Assembly: GCF_900009265.2 (NCBI RefSeq)
Contig: NZ_LR735017.1
Location: 1 to 35,583 of the forward strand
Length of the DNA: 35,583 nucleotides
Source of the DNA: Planktothrix paucivesiculata PCC 9631
Lineage (GTDB): Bacteria > Cyanobacteriota > Cyanobacteriia > Cyanobacteriales > Microcoleaceae
Direction: 5' to 3'
The notes under the pieces were generated by a model. The model was not told the origin of the DNA and ran no database searches. It was given only the letters and a program-made list of their open reading frames with translations. How positions within the stretch are numbered: position 1 is the first letter of the stretch; each line of letters begins with the position of its first letter. The translations under genes were made by a program, and so were the position numbers. This document shows positions 1 through 9,335 of this stretch, in pieces.

Positions 1-74
1 TAGAGACTATTTCTCAAGCAGCAATATTTGCCCCCTAAATCCCCCAAAATTGGGGGACTTTAAGAGGTTGTCCT
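1..74. repeat. Dispersed 74-nt intergenic repeat, copy 1
   Basis: This stretch is identical over 74 nt to 23612-23685. It contains a hairpin, CCCCC at 41-45 and GGGGG at 52-56 with a 6-nt loop. It lies just downstream of the minus-strand CHAT gene, so the hairpin could also help end that transcript, although no strong T-tract follows it. No coding capacity was seen. The element may continue to the left of the window. Confidence 0.85.
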
Positions 75-109
75 ATTCCCTATTCCTGCTATACAATGAA
101 TCCCAACCT

Positions 110-3100
110 CTATAACGCCTCACCCATTAACATAAATGATGACCAATAATAGGAATTAGGATTAGTCTTTTTAACGCTTAACATCGCCTGTCTTAACGCT
201 TGGGCTTTGTCTTTTGTCGTTTGTAGATTTTGATAGAATTGTGTCATTAATTCCCCCGTTGCTTGATCATCCACTGACCACAACGACACAACTAAACTGG
301 GAACTCCGGCACTCAAAAACGAACGGGATAACCCAATCACGCCATCTCCAGTAATTTTTCCTAACCCCGTATCACAGGCACTTAATACTACTAATTCCGC
401 ATTTAATTTTAACCCAAAGATTTGATCCGCCGTTAATAATCCATCTTCTGAACCTGAAGGAGTTAAGGCTATGCCACTATTTAAGGGTTGAATATTATCA
501 AATATTCCGTGGGTGGCAAAATGAACAATTCGAGCATTTGCCATGCGACTTAATACCGTTGATTCCGTCGCGTTTGCCCCAATTAATGGTTGTATTTTCA
601 ATAATTCTCCAATAGAAATCGCCTCTTGTTCGGCAAAGGGTAAGGGTTGTAAAGCCTTATGTTTTTCCCCTGGACTGGGTGCAATTTTAGGCATTTGAGG
701 ATTGCCAATAATTAGAATATCTGAAGCTGAATTTGATACATTTTGCCGTTGTTGATGGGTGGAATCTAAAACCGCAATTGAAGGCGAGACAACAATAGTA
801 TGTTTTTCGATTAAATATTTTCCAGTTTCATCTTGTAAGGCAGCAAAGGGCAAATAAAATAACGAATCCGTGGGAATAAAAATAACTCGTTCATCAGGAT
901 TTGTGGGTAATAAATCCGCAATGGGTTGAATCAAAATTTGATAGAGTTGTTGGAATTGTGGGTTTTTAGAAGAAGATGAAATAGGGATATTTTGAGTAGC
1001 TCGTAACCGAGCATCGGCATTAAATAAACCACTACTGCGGGTCTGGGTTCGAGTTAATTCACCTCCGGCAGAAGCTACAGTAAAATCGCTTTTACAGGCA
1101 TCATTATCAAAACAACGGGCAGCAAAAATTAAACGGCTCAGGTCTGTATTTTGTTGTTCCCCCAGGGGTTTAATATCTGAGCGTCTAAATTCTATTTCTC
1201 CCGTTGGTTTAATTACCCAAATATACAGTTCTGATTCCAGATATTCCTGTTTTTCTCCTGTATAAAAGATATCCTTAATTGTGGAGTATTCAACAATTGT
1301 TGCCTGTTGTTGTTGAGCAATTTGTTGGAGTTGGGCTAAAGAAACTACCGGAGAAAACTGGCTGGAATCAGGAGTAAATTGTTTGGCTAATAACTCCGCT
1401 AATGCTCTGCCTCGTCCGCGTTCAGAAATTTCTAAGGCTTGATTAATTTTATTTTGAGCGATTAAAACTTGTTGAAGTGTATTGTAAGAATTGCGTTGAG
1501 TTTCGGATAAAGACACTTTACTGAGATCATTTTTAATATCTTGTCGCAGAGATTCTTTAACTTCAAGACTCGCGAATAGATGTTTTTCTGCTTCAGGAAG
1601 ATTGCCCAATTTAAACAAAGCTGCACCCAAATTGTTGAGAGAATTTCCTTCTCCCTGGCGATCGCCAATTTCACGAAAAATAGTTAAAGACTGTTGATAG
1701 AATTCAATCGCTTTTTGATACTGTCCTAAGTCAAGGTAAACAATGCCCAAATTGTTGAGAGAAGAACCTTCTCCGTTGCGATCTCCAAGTTCACGAGAAA
1801 TAGCTAAAGACTGTTGATGGAACTCAATGGCTTTTTGAGACTGTCCTAAGTTCTTGTAAGCACCGCCCAAACCGTTGAGAGCATTCCCTTCTCCCTGACG
1901 ATCGCCAATTTCACGGGTAATAGTTAAAGAATGTTGATAGAATTCAATGGCTAATTGATACTGTTCTAAGTCATTGTAAGCAACCCCCAAATTGTTGAGA
2001 GAAGTCCCTTCTCCGTTGCGATTGCCAATTTCACGAGAAATAGTTAAAGACTGTTGATAGAATTCAATCGCCTTTTGATACTGTCCTAAGTCAAGGTAAA
2101 CATTGCCCAAATTGTTGAGAGAAGAACCTTCTCCATTGCGATCGCCAATTTCACGAGAAATAGTTAAAGACTGTTGATGGAATTTAATAGCTTTTTCATA
2201 CTGTCCTAAGTCACTGTAAGCCAATCCCAAATTGCCCAGAGAACTCTCTTCTCCGTTGCGATCGCCAATTTCACGAGAAATAGTTAAAGACTGTTGATAG
2301 AATTCAATGGCTTTTTGATACTGTCCTAAGTAATTGTAAGCCAAGCCTAAATTGTTGAGAGAACCCCCTTCTCCCTTGCGATTGCCAATTTCACGTCGAA
2401 TAGTTAAAGACTGTTGATAGAACTCAATCGCTTTTTGATATTGCCCCAAGGAATTGTAAGCACCTCCCAAATTGTTGAGAGAACTCTCTTCTCCGTTGCG
2501 ATCGCCAAGTTCACGTTGAATCGTTAAAGACTGTTGAAAGAATTCAATCGCTTTTTGATACTGTCCTAAGTAAACGTAAGCACCGCCCAAATTGTTGAGA
2601 GAACCCCCTTCTCCGTTGCGATCGCCAAGTTCACGTTGAATAGTTAAAGACTGTTGAAAGAACTCAATCGCTTTTTGATATTGCCCCAAGGAATTGTAAG
2701 CTGCACCCAAATTGAGCAGAGAATTACCTTCTCCGGTGCGGTCGCTAATTTCACGTTGAATAGTTAAAGACTGTTGAAAGAACTCAATCGCTTTTTGATA
2801 CTGTCCTAAGTTCCAGTAAACCGCGCCCAAATTGAGTAGAGAACCTTCTTCTCCCTTGCGGTCGCCAATTTCACGTTGAATAGTTAAAGATTGTTGAAAG
2901 AACTCAATCGCTTTTTGATACTGTCCTAAACTATTGTAAGTATTGCCCAAATTGAGTAGAGAATTCCCTTCTCCATTGCGATCGCCTATTTCACGATAAA
3001 GTTTTAATGCGGTTTCCCCTGACTGAATTGCCGATTGATATTGACTGGTTTGATATTGTTGTATTCCCTGCCGTAATAATCGGTCTGCTTCTGTTTTTTG

Positions 3101-3235
3101 TTCTGTGACGGTTTGGGCAAATACCCTATTACCTATCTGTAATGATTCCCAGATAAAAAGGCTGGGGTGTTCTGTTAGATTTAGGGTCGTTAATAGGGTG
3201 AATAACGTTGTTAATCCTAGATGTTGTAGTTTCAT
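110..3235 (-). CDS. TPR-CHAT caspase-like protein (exported)
   Basis: Predicted 1041-residue protein. A hydrophobic N-terminus (about residues 1-41) looks like a signal peptide or anchor, so export is inferred. Twelve TPR units of 40 residues follow (about 84-563), each carrying the pattern LGQYQKAIEF. The C-terminal domain (about 740-1040) is a CHAT domain of the caspase/separase clan. The catalytic dyad is visible as His909 in HFATHG and Cys954 in LSACDTG, so the protease is probably active. Known CHAT proteins are regulated peptidases, and TPRs usually bind partners. It is the last gene of a minus-strand cluster: the DUF928 gene ends 14 nt upstream and a CHASE2 adenylate cyclase lies before that. 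The function of this trio is not established. The substrate cannot be read from the sequence. Confidence 0.93.
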   Translation of the reverse strand: MKLQHLGLTTLFTLLTTLNLTEHPSLFIWESLQIGNRVFAQTVTEQKTEADRLLRQGIQQYQTSQYQSAIQSGETALKLYREIGDRNGEGNSLLNLGNTYNSLGQYQKAIEFFQQSLTIQREIGDRKGEEGSLLNLGAVYWNLGQYQKAIEFFQQSLTIQREISDRTGEGNSLLNLGAAYNSLGQYQKAIEFFQQSLTIQRELGDRNGEGGSLNNLGGAYVYLGQYQKAIEFFQQSLTIQRELGDRNGEESSLNNLGGAYNSLGQYQKAIEFYQQSLTIRREIGNRKGEGGSLNNLGLAYNYLGQYQKAIEFYQQSLTISREIGDRNGEESSLGNLGLAYSDLGQYEKAIKFHQQSLTISREIGDRNGEGSSLNNLGNVYLDLGQYQKAIEFYQQSLTISREIGNRNGEGTSLNNLGVAYNDLEQYQLAIEFYQHSLTITREIGDRQGEGNALNGLGGAYKNLGQSQKAIEFHQQSLAISRELGDRNGEGSSLNNLGIVYLDLGQYQKAIEFYQQSLTIFREIGDRQGEGNSLNNLGAALFKLGNLPEAEKHLFASLEVKESLRQDIKNDLSKVSLSETQRNSYNTLQQVLIAQNKINQALEISERGRGRALAELLAKQFTPDSSQFSPVVSLAQLQQIAQQQQATIVEYSTIKDIFYTGEKQEYLESELYIWVIKPTGEIEFRRSDIKPLGEQQNTDLSRLIFAARCFDNDACKSDFTVASAGGELTRTQTRSSGLFNADARLRATQNIPISSSSKNPQFQQLYQILIQPIADLLPTNPDERVIFIPTDSLFYLPFAALQDETGKYLIEKHTIVVSPSIAVLDSTHQQRQNVSNSASDILIIGNPQMPKIAPSPGEKHKALQPLPFAEQEAISIGELLKIQPLIGANATESTVLSRMANARIVHFATHGIFDNIQPLNSGIALTPSGSEDGLLTADQIFGLKLNAELVVLSACDTGLGKITGDGVIGLSRSFLSAGVPSLVVSLWSVDDQATGELMTQFYQNLQTTKDKAQALRQAMLSVKKTNPNSYYWSSFMLMGEAL
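1546..2986 (-). repeat. Tandem 120-bp TPR-coding repeats (about 12 units)
   Basis: About twelve successive 120-bp units encode 40-residue TPRs. Units are highly similar in DNA, with the recurrent phrase CTGTTGATAGAATTCAAT and a HIP1-like GCGATCGCC at nearly the same place in many units. Variation is concentrated in the Asn/Gly-Leu-Gly/Tyr helix region. This points to recent unit duplication or homogenisation, so copy number may vary between strains. Confidence 0.85.
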
Positions 3236-3249
3236 AGTATGAGTTTTGG

Positions 3250-4056
3250 TTAAATCAAGGGTTCATTAACAATCACATTTAATTCCACTTCATTCAGTAG
3301 TTTTTGCCAATTTTCTTTTAATTGTGGATCATTGGGATTTTGGCGGAGTTGTTCGGCTAAATTTGCGATCGCATCATGCCAAATTCCCGCCTTAGCATAA
3401 ATTAACCAGTGCTGATCTGTTGGAGTTTTTGCTAACTCTTGGGTTAGTTCGGGTGTGGGAATATTCCGTTGAATCAGTCCTTGAATAAAGGGGGAATTAG
3501 AACCCGGACAATTGAGTTGAAATGTCCAACGATAGGGGGTTTCTGTTTGTAATTCAGGACTATTTTTAGGCAAGGTAATCATTAAAATTCCTCCAGTTTT
3601 GGGAAAATTTAATGTAATTTTATAAACCAGTTGATTTGTCTTATAATTATAGATAACAAAATCAGCCGTTTCAGCTTGGCTGGGAGGGAAATAAATTAAT
3701 AAACTCGGATGGGGAGAAACCGTTAATTCTAATTGTTTTTCGCTTTGGGGAATCAAAGCAGTTAAGGGTTTAATATTCTCAGAAGTGAAACATTGATCTC
3801 GTGTTCCTGCTGGTTTTGTGTCTTCTGTAGCACCATCTATATCACGGGGAACTACGGGAGCTACAGGAGCTACAGGATCTCTCGGAGGTGGCACAACTCG
3901 CGTTCCTCCAGGTTTTGTGTCTTCCGTACCGTCTTCTGTATCATAGGGAACTACGGTCGGTTTTTCAGCGTTTATGGGGACGGGAATCAACCACAATCCT
4001 AAACTTAATATTAAAATTTTTAAACTTAATGGAAGCGAGAATAATGATTTTAGCAT
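3250..4056 (-). CDS. DUF928 family secreted protein
   Basis: Predicted 268 residues from the chosen start. The reading frame stays open to 4125, but those 23 extra codons come from spacer sequence. The ATG at 4056 has a good ribosome site (GGAGAA about 7 nt before) and opens a clear signal peptide (MLKSLFSLPLSLKILILS) ending near INA-EKP. A low-complexity segment follows in which TEDTKPGGTR is repeated as TEDTKPAGTR, a small internal duplication. The rest resembles the cyanobacterial DUF928 family, whose function is unknown. Position between a CHASE2 cyclase and a TPR-CHAT protein suggests a cell-envelope partner in the same pathway. That role is inferred from gene order only. Confidence 0.85.
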   Translation of the reverse strand: MLKSLFSLPLSLKILILSLGLWLIPVPINAEKPTVVPYDTEDGTEDTKPGGTRVVPPPRDPVAPVAPVVPRDIDGATEDTKPAGTRDQCFTSENIKPLTALIPQSEKQLELTVSPHPSLLIYFPPSQAETADFVIYNYKTNQLVYKITLNFPKTGGILMITLPKNSPELQTETPYRWTFQLNCPGSNSPFIQGLIQRNIPTPELTQELAKTPTDQHWLIYAKAGIWHDAIANLAEQLRQNPNDPQLKENWQKLLNEVELNVIVNEPLI

Positions 4057-4110
4057 TGTATTTTTTCTCCACTCAAATAGGGAACAGGGAATAGGGAGTA
4101 CCGGAACAGG

Positions 4111-4149
4111 GAGAAAAGACTTCACCGCCAGGTTTGCTGCATCCGTCTG
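4111..4149. repeat. Short dispersed repeat (CTTCACCG motif), copy 1
   Basis: This stretch begins GAGAAAA, followed by CTTCACCGCCAGGTTTG. It matches 7905-7943 with a few substitutions. It lies in the spacer between the cyclase and DUF928 genes and overlaps the non-coding 5' extension of the DUF928 frame. Probably a degraded intergenic repeat; no function can be assigned. Confidence 0.5.
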
Positions 4150-4155
4150 TGTCTG

Positions 4156-6039
4156 CTATAACCCTAACACTTGATAAACCTCAACCGATTTTTTTCTCCC
4201 CTTCAATGTTAACTCTCCCCAAGATTCGACTGTGTATTTTTTCGGTAAGTAAATTAATGTTTCTTTAGTTGTCAAAATTCGACATTCTCCGACATGACGA
4301 TCTTTTTCACAACTTTCTAAACGGGAAGCAATATTAACACTATCGCCAATTACCCCATATTCTAAACGATTTTTTCCTCCTAAACTGCCAACGGTGACAA
4401 CTCCCGTATAAATCCCGATTCGCATTCTAACTTCAGGTAAGTTTTGCTGTTGCCATTTTTGGTTTAATTCGGACAAACATTGACCCATTTCTAAGGCACA
4501 ATTAACGGCATTTTCCGCATCTTTAGCAATATCTTTTAAATGGATTCTAGGAACAGGAACCCCAAATACAGCCATTAACCCATCCCCGGTAAATTTACTG
4601 ACAATTCCATGATGATTTAAGACAATATCCGTCATCAAACCTAAATATTGATTTAACCAATTCATTAAGTCTTCGGAGGATTGTTTTTCGGCAATGGTAC
4701 TAAAGTTTTTTAAGTCTGTAAATAGGATGGTTGCGGTTAAAGTTTGGGGCGGGAAAATCCCTGAGTTAATTAAATGCGATCGCTCATTCCATAAAGCATT
4801 AGCAATTTCTGAGGAAGTCTGTTGTCCCAACAATTTCATGACAATTTTTTGCTGTTCTTGAAACTCCCAAGTTTGATGAATAACAATTCCTAAAAAAGTT
4901 AAAATATAAGCTAAAATTGGAGCCGCAATAGGTATCCATAATAGTTGTAAAAACAATCCATAACTGACTCCTAATAAAACGATTAATCCCAGAAAAAAAC
5001 CTGTTATTAACGACAACGGATGTTTACTTTTCCATCCCCAATAACTTCCTAAAATTCCCCAGGTAATTATCCATAAATATTCCCAATATTCTGACCAAAA
5101 TCTAAACAGAGGTTTTCCATCTAAAACAGCACTTAATATTTGACTAACTATCTGAGCATGAACCTCTATTCCTGGCATTTCTTTAACTTGAATTTTCCTT
5201 TCTTGATAGGGCGTTAAAAACTCATCTTTAACACTAAATGAATTCGTTCCGATTAAAACAATTTTATCTTGAACCAATTCCGGTTTATAATTACCTTGTA
5301 AAATCTCCATTAATGTAATAGTCTGTGCAATCTTTTGAGGAGTTCGATAATTCAGTAAGAGTTTATAGCCCTTTGCATCAATATTTTGATATCCTCCTGA
5401 ATTGGATTGCAATTTATCAAAAACGGCATTTCCTAATTGATATTGACCCTTGGCATTAAGTTTAGGCAAAATTCCCTCAGATTCCAAATAAAGTAAAGCT
5501 AATTGTAGAGAAAAAGCCGTTAATGTGGTTTTTTTATCCTTGGCAAATATTAATTGACGGCGGACGACTCCATCGGGGTCAATTGGAATATTTACAAACC
5601 CAACTTGTTTAGACGAAATTGTTGGCGGTGGGGAAATAGAGGGAATCAATTGAGTACCGATAGAAGTAACAGCAATAATATTCGGTTTTTGTAGTTGTTT
5701 AACCAATTCCCCATGACCCGGAGGAACTACAAGATCTCGATAGATATCAATACCAATAGCCCGGGGTTGATGTTGTTGTAAATTAGCTAAAACCTGTGCT
5801 AAAATGCCATCAGGAATCGGCCATTGTTTGATTGTTTGAATATCGGTTTCTGTAATTTCAACAATCAGTAACCGCGAATCAATTCCCGGGTCAGGACGCG
5901 ATCGCACCATCAAGTCATAGGCTTTTAATTCTAAGGGTTGTAAGCCTCCAAACTGACGAATAATAAATACAATAGTTAAGGTAAATCCCGTTAATATTAT
6001 CTCCGGTAATCCCAAGATTTGACGTAAGCGTTTACCCAT
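4156..6039 (-). CDS. CHASE2-domain class III adenylate cyclase
   Basis: Predicted 627-residue membrane receptor cyclase. One N-terminal hydrophobic segment precedes an extracytoplasmic CHASE2 sensor (about residues 30-330). Two or three membrane helices (about 345-430) lead to a C-terminal class III cyclase domain (about 435-620). Metal-binding Asp442 (FTDLKNF) and Asp486 (FTGDGLMAVFG) are present. So are the adenine-specifying pair Lys482/Asp566 and the transition-state residues Asn569 and Arg573. It is therefore predicted to make cAMP. The frame can start at TTG 6045, but ATG 6039 is preferred because GGAAA precedes it by 7 nt. It is the first gene of the minus-strand cluster with DUF928 and TPR-CHAT. 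The CHASE2 ligand is unknown. Confidence 0.93.
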   Translation of the reverse strand: MGKRLRQILGLPEIILTGFTLTIVFIIRQFGGLQPLELKAYDLMVRSRPDPGIDSRLLIVEITETDIQTIKQWPIPDGILAQVLANLQQHQPRAIGIDIYRDLVVPPGHGELVKQLQKPNIIAVTSIGTQLIPSISPPPTISSKQVGFVNIPIDPDGVVRRQLIFAKDKKTTLTAFSLQLALLYLESEGILPKLNAKGQYQLGNAVFDKLQSNSGGYQNIDAKGYKLLLNYRTPQKIAQTITLMEILQGNYKPELVQDKIVLIGTNSFSVKDEFLTPYQERKIQVKEMPGIEVHAQIVSQILSAVLDGKPLFRFWSEYWEYLWIITWGILGSYWGWKSKHPLSLITGFFLGLIVLLGVSYGLFLQLLWIPIAAPILAYILTFLGIVIHQTWEFQEQQKIVMKLLGQQTSSEIANALWNERSHLINSGIFPPQTLTATILFTDLKNFSTIAEKQSSEDLMNWLNQYLGLMTDIVLNHHGIVSKFTGDGLMAVFGVPVPRIHLKDIAKDAENAVNCALEMGQCLSELNQKWQQQNLPEVRMRIGIYTGVVTVGSLGGKNRLEYGVIGDSVNIASRLESCEKDRHVGECRILTTKETLIYLPKKYTVESWGELTLKGRKKSVEVYQVLGL

Positions 6040-6384
6040 GATCAATTTCCATAATAAAAATCAGATTATCCAATCTATCTTACGATTTTATTTACAAAAA
6101 AACATCGAAACAAAAAATATATAAACAACTGATTATATAGCAATCCGCGCTTTCGAGACGGAGGTTGTAATAATTTACAACTGATATGAAACAGCCATAA
6201 GTATTATCTGCTGTTCCCTATTCCTTTTTATATAGGATTAAATATAGAGGTGGAGATATTGACGGAATGATCCAAGCAAGTTAACCTTGATTATCAATAC
6301 TAACAATCCCGCAGAGTGTATAAGGATAGCCCACGTACAAACTCACTAAATTCTGTTTAACAACATCTAAAAACAAGGGGTAGC
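6040..6384. other. Divergent intergenic region, cyclase / amylase
   Basis: About 345 nt of AT-rich spacer between the divergent cyclase and alpha-amylase genes. It must hold promoters for both. The amylase has a good ribosome site (AAGGGG about 4 nt before ATG 6385). AT-rich stretches near 6105-6140 and 6228-6250 are candidate -10 regions, but no convincing -35/-10 pair was found. No small gene or RNA was recognised. Confidence 0.5.
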
Positions 6385-7860
6385 ATGGTCAAAATCAACG
6401 GTGTGATGATGCAATATTTCCACTGGTATCTTCCTGCTGATGGAAGCCTGTGGAATCAAGTTAAAAACAATGCCCAGGAGTTAGCAGATGCGGGAATTAC
6501 GGCATTGTGGTTGCCTCCGGCTTACAAAGGAACCGGGGGCGGGATGGATGTGGGATATGGGGTTTATGATATTTATGACCTGGGAGAATTTGATCAAAAA
6601 GGATCAATTAGAACCAAATATGGCACTCGTCAACAATATTTAGATGGGATTAATAGTCTTCATGAGTCAGGAATTGAAGCCTATGCCGATGCCGTATTAA
6701 ATCATAAAATTGGGGCGGATGGAACCGAAATTGCTAAAGCAACTCCTTTCCCTAACAATAATCGAAAAAATCCGAAAGGAGATTTACGAGATATTAAAGC
6801 TTACACCTTATTTAACTGTTCGGGTCGTCAAGGAAAATATTCTGAATTTGAGTGGCATTGGTGGCATTTTGATGCCGTGGATTATGATGAATTTACCAAG
6901 GAATCGGGAACAGTTTATTTATTTGAAGGTAAGACTTTTGATGATTATGTTGCCTTGGAAAATGGCAATTTTTCCTATTTAATGGGGGCGGATTTAGATT
7001 TTCAAAATGAGGAAGTCAGACGGGAACTCACGAACTGGACAAAATGGTATTTGGATACTACGGGTGTGGATGGATTTCGTTTAGATGCGATTAAACATAT
7101 TTCCGCTTGGTTTTTCCCGGAATGGTTAGATACCATAGAAAAACATACAGGTCGGGAACTGTTTACCGTGGGGGAATATTGGTCACCCGATGTATCAGTT
7201 TTGCATTGGTATTTAGACACCGTAGGGGAAAGAATGTCGGTGTTTGATGTGACTCTGCATTATAAATTCCACTATGCCAGTAAGGCGGGGGGATATTATG
7301 ATATGCAGACGATTCTGGATGGAACTTTAATGAAAGAACGTCCGAGAAATGCCGTTACTTTTGTAGAAAATCACGATTCTCAACCGTTACAAGCCCTAGA
7401 ATCCGTGGTAGAACCTTGGTTTAAACCCTTAGCTTATGCGATTATTTTATTGCGTCAAGAGGGTTATCCTTGTATTTTTCATGCCGATTATTACGGGGCA
7501 GAATATGAAGATAAAGGACGGGATGGTAATACCCATAAAGTTTTTTTACCTTGCCATAAACAGTTTATTGATCAGTGTCTTTATGCGCGCAAAAATTTTG
7601 TTTACGGCCCCCAATATGACTATTTTGATCACCCGGATATTATTGGTTGGACTTGTTTAGGAGACGAAAAACATCCGAAAGCTATGGCGGTGATTTTGAG
7701 TGATGGGCTCGAGGGAATTAAACCCATGGAAGTCGGCAAACCTAATACTAAATTCTATGACCTCACGGGGAATATTAAGGAGCCCATTGAAACTAATGAT
7801 GTCGGTTGGGGTGAATTTTCTTGTATGGGGGGTTCGGTTTCCATTTGGGTTCAGGAGTAG
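6385..7860 (+). CDS. amyA: Cytoplasmic alpha-amylase, GH13_5
   Basis: Predicted 491 residues, close in length and recognisably similar throughout to E. coli AmyA (about 495 residues). It hydrolyses internal alpha-1,4 bonds of glycogen-type glucans or maltodextrins. There is no signal peptide: the protein opens directly with the first strand, MMQYFHWY, so it is cytoplasmic. GH13 regions are intact: region I DAVLNH, nucleophile Asp234 in GFRLDAIKH, acid/base Glu264 in FTVGEYW, and Asp331 in VENHDSQP. The C-terminal beta domain ends GGSVSIWVQE, as in the family. It stands alone, divergent from the cyclase and convergent with the FAD gene. A role in turnover of storage glycogen is likely for a cyanobacterium but is inferred. 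Confidence 0.95.
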   Translation: MVKINGVMMQYFHWYLPADGSLWNQVKNNAQELADAGITALWLPPAYKGTGGGMDVGYGVYDIYDLGEFDQKGSIRTKYGTRQQYLDGINSLHESGIEAYADAVLNHKIGADGTEIAKATPFPNNNRKNPKGDLRDIKAYTLFNCSGRQGKYSEFEWHWWHFDAVDYDEFTKESGTVYLFEGKTFDDYVALENGNFSYLMGADLDFQNEEVRRELTNWTKWYLDTTGVDGFRLDAIKHISAWFFPEWLDTIEKHTGRELFTVGEYWSPDVSVLHWYLDTVGERMSVFDVTLHYKFHYASKAGGYYDMQTILDGTLMKERPRNAVTFVENHDSQPLQALESVVEPWFKPLAYAIILLRQEGYPCIFHADYYGAEYEDKGRDGNTHKVFLPCHKQFIDQCLYARKNFVYGPQYDYFDHPDIIGWTCLGDEKHPKAMAVILSDGLEGIKPMEVGKPNTKFYDLTGNIKEPIETNDVGWGEFSCMGGSVSIWVQE

Positions 7861-7904
7861 CAGGAAATAGATCACAGGGAGACATGATTATTGAGGTTGA
7901 TTAA

Positions 7905-7943
7905 GAGAAAAAAACTTCACCGTCAGGTTAGTTAGATCAGTCT
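7905..7943. repeat. Short dispersed repeat (CTTCACCG motif), copy 2
   Basis: Partner of 4111-4149. Both begin GAGAAAA and carry CTTCACCG-C/T-CAGGTT. Here it sits just after the amylase stop codon. Only two copies were noticed in the window. Confidence 0.5.
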
Positions 7944-7985
7944 TTCAGGAAGGTAGTTACGCTATATGTAGCTTGCTAATCAGTT

Positions 7986-8018
7986 GGCGATCGCGTTTGG
8001 GTGATGAGCGCGATCGCC
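7986..8018. terminator. HIP1-based hairpin between convergent genes
   Basis: A perfect 10-bp inverted repeat, GGCGATCGCG at 7986-7995 and CGCGATCGCC at 8009-8018, is separated by a 13-nt loop. Each arm holds one HIP1 octamer. It lies between the convergent amylase and FAD oxidoreductase genes, 34 nt from the latter's stop codon. It could act as a bidirectional terminator or mRNA-end stabiliser. No T-tract follows on either strand, so intrinsic termination is uncertain. Confidence 0.45.
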
Positions 8019-8051
8019 TGATCCTTAATGCGCTGTATTGCCTAAGTTTTA

Positions 8052-9284
8052 TTACAGATGATACCCAAACCCCGTCAGCAATTGTACTACTCGAATTGCA
8101 GAAGTGATAGCTCCTTCGTGTAAACCATCTCCCAGATAAGCACCCACATAATAAGTATTATTCTCGCCATTGGTACTCACAATTTCATCTCGATAACGAA
8201 AAGCTTCAACATTATAAAGGGGTGTGTGATGTTGTTGAATATGAATGATTTTATCTTTAGCAATCAAACTATCGAGGTTAAATGCCAAACTATATTGGCA
8301 AGAGGATGATAAACCACAAAGTTGATTGAGATAAGCATTATATCCCCATCCACTTTCCGTTTCAAAAAAATCAAATTCCGAAAATTCTTTGATCCGATAT
8401 CGAGCATACATGGAAGTATCTGTGTGCATAACTGTGGTTGCTGCATTTTTCTGCCAGGCTGAAAAACGCTTAATTTCGGCATTTGTTGGATCAGCTAATA
8501 ATGCCATCACTTGGTCAGGTGGTGTTGCAAACACAATATGATCAAATGTTTGGACTGACCCATCTGATAATTCAATAGTCACATGATCAGTTTCTCTGGA
8601 GATTTTGGCAATTTCTATATTTAAGAATAATTGACCTCGGAAACGTTGGAGAATTTTTTCAATATAGGAATAGACTCCTCCTTTAATTCTGACCCAATTG
8701 ATAAAGATATAATCCCTGAGAGCAGGAATCACTAATTCTGCTGGAAAATCATCAATTAATTGAAATGGCGTTGAATAAGAGTACATTGTCAATAACTTTA
8801 GCCAACAATTGCGAATACACTGACGTTTCAAATATTGAGAGAGGGGCTGATTATAAAAATCTAAATTTTGGGCAAAGCGTGTGGTCAACCATAGCCCAGC
8901 AGAACGAGCATAAAGAGTATCAATTCTGATATATTCGATAATACGTTGTATGCCTGTAAAGTTTTTTTGAATCATACCACCCGATAGAAAGTGGCGACCA
9001 TCTTGAAGAAATAACCCGGAACTAACATTGACAGGTTCTAATTCAACTTCTAATTCCTTCATTAAGTTTAAGAAATTGTAAAAGTTAACTGGAAATTCCA
9101 GGACACCACCTTCTAATATATCGTGACAGTCAGAGTTATTGGGTTGAATATTTTTATTTAAGGTACGAATATGTCCGCCTAATATTGGTTGTTTTTCAAA
9201 AACAGTAACATGATAGCCCTTTTGATCGAGTAGGTATGCGGTCACCATACCACTAGCCCCGCCTCCAATAATTGCTATTTTCAT
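8052..9284 (-). CDS. FAD-dependent oxidoreductase (amine-oxidase-like, COG2907 type)
   Basis: Predicted 410 residues. The N-terminal Rossmann motif GGGASGMVTAYLL at about residues 7-19 is followed by an acidic strand end (VFEKQ) and GGHIRTL, as in the flavin amine oxidase/phytoene desaturase superfamily. The C-terminal FAD-contact segment GAYLGDGLHEGAITSA resembles the COG2907 group (GAW-G-G-HEDG). The substrate is unknown. It is the last gene of a minus-strand set: a second FAD oxidoreductase lies 51 nt upstream, with a glycosyltransferase before it, which suggests oxidative tailoring of a lipid or isoprenoid. The start is secure because the FAD motif begins at residue 3. Confidence 0.85.
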   Translation of the reverse strand: MKIAIIGGGASGMVTAYLLDQKGYHVTVFEKQPILGGHIRTLNKNIQPNNSDCHDILEGGVLEFPVNFYNFLNLMKELEVELEPVNVSSGLFLQDGRHFLSGGMIQKNFTGIQRIIEYIRIDTLYARSAGLWLTTRFAQNLDFYNQPLSQYLKRQCIRNCWLKLLTMYSYSTPFQLIDDFPAELVIPALRDYIFINWVRIKGGVYSYIEKILQRFRGQLFLNIEIAKISRETDHVTIELSDGSVQTFDHIVFATPPDQVMALLADPTNAEIKRFSAWQKNAATTVMHTDTSMYARYRIKEFSEFDFFETESGWGYNAYLNQLCGLSSSCQYSLAFNLDSLIAKDKIIHIQQHHTPLYNVEAFRYRDEIVSTNGENNTYYVGAYLGDGLHEGAITSAIRVVQLLTGFGYHL

Positions 9285-9335
9285 GGTTTTTTCTCGCTAA
9301 GATTATTATAGTTTAACCTATGAGTTTTTAAGTTT

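Noticed and set aside
4057-4125. N-terminal extension of the DUF928 protein
   Set aside because: It derives from GGGAACAGGGAATAGGGA-type spacer; the ATG at 4056 has the ribosome site and signal peptide.
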